A stretch of DNA of 19,541 bases from Thalassotalea_B sp049613795 (GTDB taxonomy: Bacteria > Pseudomonadota > Gammaproteobacteria > Enterobacterales > Alteromonadaceae). Made by a program: the position numbers and the translations under genes. The DNA lies in the NCBI GenBank assembly GCA_049613795.1, contig JBMZCX010000055.1, positions 1 through 19,541 on the forward strand, in the 5' to 3' direction. Every line of letters begins with the position of its first letter. Position 1 is the stretch's first letter. Of the stretch, positions 7,777 to 13,408 are shown in pieces. The notes beneath the pieces were generated by a model. The model saw nothing but the letters and a program-made list of their open reading frames with translations, did no database searches and had not been told where the DNA came from.

Positions 7777-9708
7777 TTATTTAGCGGTGTGATAAAGTTC
7801 ACTGCCTTTCTCTTTAAACTCTTGAGATTTTTCTTGCATGCCTTGTTCGCGCTGATCAAATTCTGCTTTTACATCAAGCATCTGAATTTCAATATCACCT
7901 TCTTGCTTGGCTGCGTATTCCCTCACTTCTTGGCTAATCTTCATTGAACAAAACTTAGGGCCACACATTGAACAAAAATGAGCCACTTTACCCGATTCTT
8001 GCGGTAAGGTTTCGTCATGATATTCTCTTGCACGTTGTGGATCTAACCCTAAGTTAAACTGGTCATGCCAACGAAATTCAAAACGCGCTTTCGACAACGC
8101 GTTATCTCGTATTTGCGCACCGGGGTGGCCCTTGGCTAAATCGCCAGCATGTGCAGCAATTTTATAGGTAATGAGTCCTTCTTTAACATCATCTTTATTC
8201 GGTAAGCCTAAATGCTCTTTCGGGGTAACATAACAAAGCATCGCACAGCCATACCAGCCAATATTAGCCGCACCAATGCCTGAAGTAATATGGTCATAGC
8301 CCGGCGCAATATCCGTAGTTAACGGGCCTAAGGTATAAAATGGAGCTTCTTGGCAATGCTCAAGTTGCTCTTCCATATTTTCTTTGATCATGTGCAACGG
8401 CACATGGCCCGGCCCTTCAATCATCACCTGTACGTCGTGTTGCCACGCAATTTTTGTTAATTCACCAAGGGTATGTAGTTCGCTAAACTGCGCTTCGTCG
8501 TTTGCGTCGGCAATAGAGCCAGGACGTAAGCCATCACCTAATGAAAACGAGACATCGTACGCTTTACATATTTCGCATATTTCTTCGAAATGAGTATAAA
8601 GAAAGTTTTCTTTATGATGCGACAAACACCATTTTGCCATGATAGAGCCACCACGTGAAACGATACCTGTTACTCGTTTGGCCGTCATTGGTACATAACG
8701 TAATAATACGCCGGCATGAATAGTGAAGTAATCAACCCCTTGCTCTGCTTGCTCAATTAACGTGTCACGAAAAATTTCCCACGTTAGGTTTTCTGCAACG
8801 CCATTTACTTTTTCAAGTGCTTGATAAATAGGTACGGTGCCAATAGGCACTGGCGAATTACGAATAATCCACTCTCGGGTTTCATGAATATAACGCCCTG
8901 TAGACAAATCCATTACGGTGTCAGCGCCCCAAAGCGTTGACCATACAAGCTTTTCAACTTCTTCTTCGATTGACGATGACACTGCTGAGTTACCAATATT
9001 AGCATTCACTTTAATTAAAAAGTTACGACCAATAATCATAGGTTCCGCTTCAGGGTGGTTAATGTTGGCAGGGATAATTGCACGCCCTTCCGCCACTTCC
9101 TTACGAACAAATTCAGGGGTAATTTCTTCAGGAATGCTTGCACCAAAGCTATTACCTTGATGTTGATGGTGCATCATTTCGTCTTTAAATTGCTGACGTT
9201 TAAAGTTTTCTCTCAGGGCAATGTATTCCATTTCAGGGGTAACAATACCGCGTCTGGCATAATGCATTTGCGTTACATTTTTGCCCGCTTGCGCGCGACG
9301 AACTTTCGGTAAATTTTCAAATCGGATATGTTCAAGCCCTTCATCGGCTAAGCGCTGTTGACTATAACGAGAGCTAATATTGGGTAATGCTTCCGTGTCG
9401 TCACGTGCTTCTATCCACGTTTGACGCAATTTTGGCAGGCCTTTTTGCACATCAACGGCTATTTCAGGATCGGTATAAGAGCCAGAAGTATCATAAACAC
9501 GAATAGGTTCGTTAGGAGACAATATTGGCTCATCTTTTGTGCCGCCAATTAAGGAGTCGGCTAATGAAATTTCTCTCATGCCAACGGTGATCGGATGTAG
9601 TTTACCCGTTACATACACTTTTTCTGAATTAGGGAAACTTTGGTTAGCACAGCTATCAAGGAATGCTTGTGCTGCTTGGCGGTTTTCTTTACGAGTAGGT
9701 TTAGTCAT
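7777..9708 (-). CDS. thiC: ThiC, phosphomethylpyrimidine synthase (radical SAM)
   Basis: 643 residues, similar in length to other proteobacterial ThiC proteins. It converts aminoimidazole ribotide to HMP-P in a radical SAM reaction. The C-terminal [4Fe-4S] motif CSMCGPKFC is intact (C579, C582, C587), in the non-classical CxxCxxxxC spacing of this family. Other familiar blocks are PANINHPE near 217-224, IGNSAVSSSIEEEVEK, RGGSIMAKWC, SLGDGLRPGSIADAND, MIEGPGHVPLHM and LTTDIAPGYDHI. The start ATG at 9708 has GAAAGG 6 bases upstream (9715-9720). It is the first gene of the operon and lies behind a TPP riboswitch, so its expression should fall when TPP is plentiful. A charged tail of about 55 residues follows the cluster motif, as is usual. 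Confidence 0.97.
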   Translation of the reverse strand: MTKPTRKENRQAAQAFLDSCANQSFPNSEKVYVTGKLHPITVGMREISLADSLIGGTKDEPILSPNEPIRVYDTSGSYTDPEIAVDVQKGLPKLRQTWIEARDDTEALPNISSRYSQQRLADEGLEHIRFENLPKVRRAQAGKNVTQMHYARRGIVTPEMEYIALRENFKRQQFKDEMMHHQHQGNSFGASIPEEITPEFVRKEVAEGRAIIPANINHPEAEPMIIGRNFLIKVNANIGNSAVSSSIEEEVEKLVWSTLWGADTVMDLSTGRYIHETREWIIRNSPVPIGTVPIYQALEKVNGVAENLTWEIFRDTLIEQAEQGVDYFTIHAGVLLRYVPMTAKRVTGIVSRGGSIMAKWCLSHHKENFLYTHFEEICEICKAYDVSFSLGDGLRPGSIADANDEAQFSELHTLGELTKIAWQHDVQVMIEGPGHVPLHMIKENMEEQLEHCQEAPFYTLGPLTTDIAPGYDHITSGIGAANIGWYGCAMLCYVTPKEHLGLPNKDDVKEGLITYKIAAHAGDLAKGHPGAQIRDNALSKARFEFRWHDQFNLGLDPQRAREYHDETLPQESGKVAHFCSMCGPKFCSMKISQEVREYAAKQEGDIEIQMLDVKAEFDQREQGMQEKSQEFKEKGSELYHTAK

Positions 9709-9714
9709 TATCAG

Positions 9715-9720
9715 CCTTTC
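9715..9720 (-). promoter_or_regulatory. Ribosome binding site of thiC
   Basis: On the minus strand GAAAGG lies 6 bases before the thiC ATG. It matters because it is the probable control point of the upstream TPP riboswitch: no run of T follows any leader hairpin, so control by translation is more likely than by attenuation. Confidence 0.7.
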
Positions 9721-9729
9721 AATTTAAGC

Positions 9730-9762
9730 GCTATGAATAACCAATTGGCATTATTACATAGC
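9730..9762 (-). other. Hairpin in the thiC leader just before the ribosome binding site
   Basis: Inverted repeat: GCTATGAATAA (9730-9740) pairs with TTATT-A-CATAGC (9751-9762), giving 11 base pairs with one bulged base. The 10-base loop holds the palindrome CCAATTGG. In the mRNA it ends 9 bases before the thiC ribosome binding site. No T-run follows, so it is not a simple terminator. It may be part of the riboswitch expression platform or an RNA stability element. Confidence 0.5.
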
Positions 9763-9775
9763 AAAATATAAAAGA

Positions 9776-9886
9776 CGGAGTGTAGATCTCAGGTAGCGTT
9801 ACTTTTACCTTGTTTCCTTCGCAGATATTAATCTGAATCAGGTTCTACGGATCCCGCTTACGCGATCTCAGCCATATGGCACTCCG
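9776..9886 (-). promoter_or_regulatory. Alternative riboswitch helix linking aptamer and expression platform
   Basis: The 7-base sequence CGGAGTG in the 5' part of the aptamer (9886-9880) is perfectly complementary to CACTCCG downstream of it (9782-9776). This pairing would break the aptamer P2 region, so it is mutually exclusive with the TPP-bound fold. It is a good candidate for the ligand-free state of the switch. The complementarity is seen directly; the role is inferred. Confidence 0.5.
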
Positions 9887-9891
9887 ACAAG
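9809..9891 (-). promoter_or_regulatory. TPP riboswitch (THI element) aptamer upstream of thiC
   Basis: Read on the minus strand, the conserved THI-box blocks are in order: GGAGTGCC and GGCTGAGA (9866-9885), then ACCTGAT and a degenerate GAAGGAAAC block standing for the usual GCGTAGGGAA. The CTGAGA pyrimidine-sensing loop is intact. A closing helix P1 can form between CTTGT (9891-9887) and ACAAG (9813-9809). P3 is short, GCC-ATAT-GGC. The aptamer binds thiamine pyrophosphate and should reduce expression of the operon. It lies about 100 bases before thiC, leaving room for a switching region. Confidence 0.93.
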
Positions 9892-9919
9892 AGGCTAAGA
9901 TGGTAATATAGAACCCTTA

Positions 9920-9928
9920 ATATTAGCA
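9920..9928 (-). promoter_or_regulatory. Candidate promoter of the thiamine operon (extended -10)
   Basis: On the minus strand TGCTAATAT is an extended -10 element (TGnTAATAT, one mismatch from TATAAT). There is no good -35 at 16-18 bases, which is tolerable with an extended -10. Transcription would start near 9913, giving a leader of about 205 bases that contains the whole riboswitch. Confidence 0.4.
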
Positions 9929-9977
9929 AGCGTATTTATTCAATAACCTAGATGAATAAAGTATGACTTGCTAAGGT

Positions 9978-10017
9978 GTGTAAATCTTCCTCAAGCGCTA
10001 TTGCGCGATTTTTACAC
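9978..10017 (-). other. Nested inverted repeat across the 3' end of the RRM gene
   Basis: On the plus strand GTGTAAATC (9978-9986) pairs with GATTTTTACAC (10007-10017, two extra T). Inside it GCGC (9995-9998) pairs with GCGC (10003-10006) around a TATT loop. The stop codon of the RRM gene lies in the inner hairpin. No T-run follows on the minus strand, so it may be a Rho-dependent end, an RNA-stabilising structure, or chance. Confidence 0.35.
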
Positions 10018-10234
10018 GAATTCTATTTTTAGCAATGCGTGTTTCATGTAATGCGGTTAACGCAGCTTTTGCTTCGTCTTCTTTTGGCATAACCACGAAA
10101 GCAAACCCTTTAGACTTCCCCGTTACTTGGTCTAACACTAAAGTACATTCGCTCACAGCACCATGCGCTGAAAATAAAATGCGAATTTCTTGTTCTGTAG
10201 TTGAGCGGGAGAGGTTGCGAACTAAAAGTTTCAT
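9998..10234 (-). CDS. Small single-RRM RNA-binding protein
   Basis: 78 residues forming one complete RNA-recognition motif and nothing else. RNP2 is LLVRNL (3-8) and RNP1 is KGFAFVVM (42-49), with the aromatic F44 and F46 that stack on RNA bases. The pattern beta-alpha-beta-beta-alpha-beta is clear. Such stand-alone RRM proteins occur in cyanobacteria and many proteobacteria and bind single-stranded RNA; some are cold-induced. The target here is unknown. The ATG at 10234 has only a weak upstream ribosome binding site. The gene is divergent from the Cys-rich gene and lies just upstream of, and on the same strand as, the thi operon, but a 289-base region with its own promoter and riboswitch separates them. 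Confidence 0.88.
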   Translation of the reverse strand: MKLLVRNLSRSTTEQEIRILFSAHGAVSECTLVLDQVTGKSKGFAFVVMPKEDEAKAALTALHETRIAKNRIRVKIAQ

Positions 10235-10277
10235 AATGAACCATAAATAATAATTGATGGGTTAATTATCTCATACA

Positions 10278-10306
10278 TTGTCAACAGATGCCTGTTATTC
10301 TACTAT
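10278..10306 (+). promoter_or_regulatory. Candidate sigma-70 promoter of the Cys-rich gene
   Basis: TTGTCA (10278-10283, 5 of 6 to consensus) is followed by exactly 17 bases and then TACTAT (10301-10306, 4 of 6). The start would be near 10313, about 34 bases before the ATG. The spacer holds a dyad AACAG-ATGC-CTGTT (10283-10296) that could be an operator. Confidence 0.42.
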
Positions 10307-10346
10307 TCACTTCTTACGCCCGTTACAAATCAGATAGGCACGCTAG

Positions 10347-10562
10347 ATGAGCTCACCCATTAACGAGACTATTTGTCCTCTTTGCCAAAACATGAACTTA
10401 TGTCAAATAAATCAGGAAGGAGAATGCTGGTGTATGTCTGAAAAAGTACCTCAAGCACTTATTGATAAAGTACCCGTATCATTAAAACAAAAGAGTTGTA
10501 TTTGCCAAGCCTGTATTAGAAAAAACAATATTAAATTAGCAAAAAGCCTTCCTTGCACATAG
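10347..10562 (+). CDS. Cysteine-rich CWC-family small protein, probable metal binder
   Basis: 71 residues with eight closely grouped cysteines: C10, C13, C19, C27, C29, C51, C53 and C56, plus C70 near the end. The pattern CPxC-x5-C-x7-CWC-x21-CxCxxC, with Trp between C27 and C29, matches the Cys_rich_CWC family as I remember it. These are small cytoplasmic proteins of unknown function that probably bind zinc. There is no signal peptide or membrane segment. AGG lies about 8 bases before the ATG. The gene is monocistronic, divergent from the RRM gene and convergent with the chemotaxis gene. Its closeness to an RNA-binding protein is not evidence of a shared role. Confidence 0.82.
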   Translation: MSSPINETICPLCQNMNLCQINQEGECWCMSEKVPQALIDKVPVSLKQKSCICQACIRKNNIKLAKSLPCT

Positions 10563-10652
10563 TTATTAATAAAACATGCGAGAAAGGCCGTTGGCAATGT
10601 ATCAAATTACGTTCTAAAACGAGCATTGATCTCAGTTAATATGAAACTTAGA

Positions 10653-12290
10653 TTAATTAAGCTTAAATCGAGCAACAACCTCTGAAAGTTGCTCGCTCCC
10701 TACACGTAATTCGGAACCTACATGGGACAACTGCTCAGCGTTAGAAAGCGACTCATCGGTCATCGACGAAAGTTCATTAATACGCAAATTTACTTCTTCC
10801 GCAGCTTGTGTTTGCTGCTCAGTTGAGCGGGCAATTTGCGTATTCATATCTAAAATAACCTGCATCAGGCGCTCTATTTCTGTTAATGAGTCATCCGCCT
10901 CCGATACACTTTCAACCGTTTTTAACGAGGTTTGTTGACTTGCGGTTACCGCTTGTACCGCTTTTTGCGCGCCAGCCTGTAGTTTTTGAATCATTTGGTC
11001 GATTTCGTCTGTACTTTGTCCTGTTCGACTTGCAAGGGTACGTACTTCGTCAGCTACTACAGCAAATCCTCGGCCTTGTTCTCCCGCTCTTGCCGCTTCA
11101 ATAGCCGCATTCAACGCCAGCAAATTAGTCTGTTCTGCAATACCTCTAATAACATCTAATACTGCACCTATATTTTGACTCTCATTTGCGAGCTCATTAA
11201 TCACTTCACTCACTGAATCAATTTCAGTTGATAGCTCTTCGATTTCACTAATTGTTGCGGTAACAACAGCTTTACCTTGTGAGGTGTTCTTTTGTGCATC
11301 GATAGTCGCTTGTTCTGCAACTTCAGCATTGCTGGTCACTTCACGAATATTAACCGTCATTTGCTCCATCGCTGCAGCAACTTGAGTAGTATTATCGTTT
11401 TGTACTTCAATAAACTTCTTACTTGATTCACTTGAATCAGATAATAGCTCCGTTTGCTCTAAAACTTGTGAGGCATTATGAGAAACATCAATTAATGATT
11501 CTCTAATTTTTTTAATAAATAAATTAAAATTAAATGACAACGACGATATTTCATCTCTGCCATTGGCATCAAGTTCATGGGTTAAGTCACCATCGCCTTC
11601 GGCAACATTGCTCATATGATCCGCCGCTGCTTTTGCTGGGTAACGTATACTTGCGCCAATTAAATAAACGATCAAAGAAATAATACTTGCCACTAAAAAT
11701 GAAATAAATAAGCTAAGATTACGTTGATAAGCAAAAATTTCATCTATGTTGTCAATATACACACCTGAACCTACAATCCAGTTCCAGTCTGGAATTCCAA
11801 CTACATACGAAATCTTATCTACAGGCTCGTCAGCACCTGGTTTAGGCCACTTGTAAGGTACAAAGCCTTGACCATTTTGTTCAACAACTTTCACCATATT
11901 CAGAAATAGAGGTGTTCCGTCAGGATCTTTATTACTCGATAAATTAACCCCATTAAGTTTTGGTTTAATAGGGTGCATTATCATTGTTGGTTCAAAATCA
12001 TTAATCCAAACATAATTGGTTTTATCATAACGAAAGCTCGCTAATACACTTTTCGCCTGAGCTTGTGCTTGTTCAGTTGTTAAAGCCCCTGTTTGCTCAA
12101 GTTCATGAAAATGCTCAACAACACTAGTGGCACCCTCAACAATTTTTTGAACTTTAACTTGCTGCTGCTCATATAAGGAATGGTATTGACTGTACAGACT
12201 CATACTGCTCAAAATAACTAATCCAATAATAAGAGTAATAACTATTATTAGGAGCCTAATCTTTATTGAAAACTGCCTTAACATCGCCAT
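10653..12290 (-). CDS. Methyl-accepting chemotaxis protein with single Cache sensor
   Basis: 545 residues. TM1 is about 11-30, the periplasmic sensor 31-191 and TM2 about 192-214. HAMP follows (215-267), then the cytoplasmic coiled-coil signalling domain. The sensor contains NYVWINDFEPTMIMHP (92-107) and DWNWIVGSGVYID (168-180), typical of sCache_2 domains that bind small organic acids or amines; the ligand here is unknown. The signalling hairpin tip EQTNLLALNAAIEAARAGE and EQGRGFAVVADEVRTLA is conserved, so coupling to CheA/CheW is expected. There is no NWETF-like CheR-docking pentapeptide; it ends VARFKLN. The ATG at 12290 has GAGGA 7 bases upstream. The AraC gene lies upstream on the same strand, 94 bases away. 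No che gene is nearby, so it is an orphan receptor. Confidence 0.95.
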   Translation of the reverse strand: MAMLRQFSIKIRLLIIVITLIIGLVILSSMSLYSQYHSLYEQQQVKVQKIVEGATSVVEHFHELEQTGALTTEQAQAQAKSVLASFRYDKTNYVWINDFEPTMIMHPIKPKLNGVNLSSNKDPDGTPLFLNMVKVVEQNGQGFVPYKWPKPGADEPVDKISYVVGIPDWNWIVGSGVYIDNIDEIFAYQRNLSLFISFLVASIISLIVYLIGASIRYPAKAAADHMSNVAEGDGDLTHELDANGRDEISSLSFNFNLFIKKIRESLIDVSHNASQVLEQTELLSDSSESSKKFIEVQNDNTTQVAAAMEQMTVNIREVTSNAEVAEQATIDAQKNTSQGKAVVTATISEIEELSTEIDSVSEVINELANESQNIGAVLDVIRGIAEQTNLLALNAAIEAARAGEQGRGFAVVADEVRTLASRTGQSTDEIDQMIQKLQAGAQKAVQAVTASQQTSLKTVESVSEADDSLTEIERLMQVILDMNTQIARSTEQQTQAAEEVNLRINELSSMTDESLSNAEQLSHVGSELRVGSEQLSEVVARFKLN

Positions 12291-12384
12291 AGGTTTTCCT
12301 CATAATTGACGTTACGTTTACACTTAGTTTTTTAATTTTTACAAAAGCGAATGATTTATCACTGAAGTATGACTGAGCTTACTG

Positions 12385-13161
12385 TTATTGCAAATAATTA
12401 TTGGGCGTATATCCAATTTGCTTTTTAAACATAAAAATAAATGCAGAGCTCGACTTATACCCTAACATTTGGGCAATATCGCTAATGCTGTCACCTAGTA
12501 CTAAATGCTTTATCGCTATTTGAATATTCAAACGTTGCCGCCAATCACTATATGTCATCCCCACTTCTAACTTAAAACGACGCGATAATGTGCGTGACGA
12601 TGCATGAACAAATTTTCCCCAAGCAACTAAATCACTTTTAATAGCAGGGTGTTTTTGCAAACGATCTATTATCAGCTTTAAGCGTTCATCTTTGGGATAA
12701 GGGAGCTGTGTATTCACCCAATCAGCCGTACAAATACGATCTCTGATCAAACGTAATAAGCGACCATCACTGCCATCCCAAGGGTAAATTGGCGGAATGT
12801 TACTCGCTTCCAACACTAAAGCTCCAATAAAACTATCACCTTGTAGCGTGACACAATGCGCAGGCGCATGTTGGCATTGTTCAGGCGAAAAATAAAAATG
12901 CACAAGAACCACATTCGTTTTCGCTATAACTTCATGTTCTTGCCCAGCAGGCACCCAAATGGTTTGATTAGGTGAAGCAATAAGTCGCCCATATTCAGTA
13001 ATTACCGCGACAATTCCTTGTTGAACATAAAACAGTTGTCCTCGTTGATGTTTACACAAGGGAATGCCTAAATGCGCATTTATCTCTCGCTTGATAACGA
13101 CCACAGGCAACGCCGATTCGTCTTGTGTAAATATTGCACCATTAATTTCTTTTTCTGTCAT
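12385..13161 (-). CDS. AraC-family transcriptional regulator with N-terminal cupin
   Basis: 258 residues. The N-terminal half (about 20-95) is a cupin-like AraC ligand domain with H38 and GQLFYVQQG (41-49) and the later WVPAGQEHEV (69-78). The C-terminal third is a double helix-turn-helix: the first near 176-197 (SSRTLSRRF), the second near 225-247 (ISDIAQMLGYKSSSAFIFMFKK), ending in GYTPNNYLQ as AraC proteins usually do. It is probably a ligand-responsive DNA-binding activator; ligand and targets are unknown. The ATG has no good ribosome binding site, but no other Met is available early. It is divergent from the M16 peptidase across 247 bases and co-directional with the chemotaxis gene, so either could be a target. 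Confidence 0.92.
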   Translation of the reverse strand: MTEKEINGAIFTQDESALPVVVIKREINAHLGIPLCKHQRGQLFYVQQGIVAVITEYGRLIASPNQTIWVPAGQEHEVIAKTNVVLVHFYFSPEQCQHAPAHCVTLQGDSFIGALVLEASNIPPIYPWDGSDGRLLRLIRDRICTADWVNTQLPYPKDERLKLIIDRLQKHPAIKSDLVAWGKFVHASSRTLSRRFKLEVGMTYSDWRQRLNIQIAIKHLVLGDSISDIAQMLGYKSSSAFIFMFKKQIGYTPNNYLQ

Positions 13162-13248
13162 ATTATCTATAGTTACAAATTAAATAATGATTAGTAACAT
13201 AAGTGTTAGCGACAAATGGCAAAAATTCAAATAAGCCAATGCCTCTGC

Positions 13249-13271
13249 TTAATTAAGTGGTTTTTAATTAA
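13249..13271. repeat. Two TTAATTAA palindromes in the AraC/M16 divergent region
   Basis: TTAATTAA occurs at 13249-13256 and 13264-13271, 15 bases apart start to start. The rest of this 247-base gap (13162-13408) is AT-rich, and I see no strong -35/-10 pair in it. The ribosome binding site AAGAAGAAA before the M16 start is acceptable. The repeats could be regulator sites but may be chance in AT-rich DNA. Confidence 0.3.
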
Positions 13272-13408
13272 TATCTAAAGCTCGCTTTATTTAAAGGGCA
13301 TGTTGGTTAATAAAAGGTTACAAAGATCCAGTTACACATATCAAACTATTACGTAAACTATCTGACTAAGTAGCTTTATATCTAAATTTATTTACAAGAA
13401 GAAATTAT

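Noticed and set aside
5065..9727. Plus-strand open frames of 60-125 codons opposite thiDE, thiG, thiO and thiC
   Set aside because: They are antisense to strongly conserved enzymes, show no domain pattern, and arise from the codon bias of the opposite strand.
10256..10284. Perfect minus-strand TTGACA (10279-10284) as a -35 for the RRM gene
   Set aside because: No acceptable -10 lies at 15-19 bases; the nearest TAATTA is only 10 bases away.
10283..10296. LexA-type SOS box
   Set aside because: The dyad is ACAG-N6-CTGT, the reverse arrangement and wrong spacing for CTGT-N8-ACAG.
10563..10652. Bidirectional terminator between the Cys-rich gene and the chemotaxis gene
   Set aside because: Only 3-4 bp stems can be drawn; nothing beyond chance is visible in this 90-base convergent gap.
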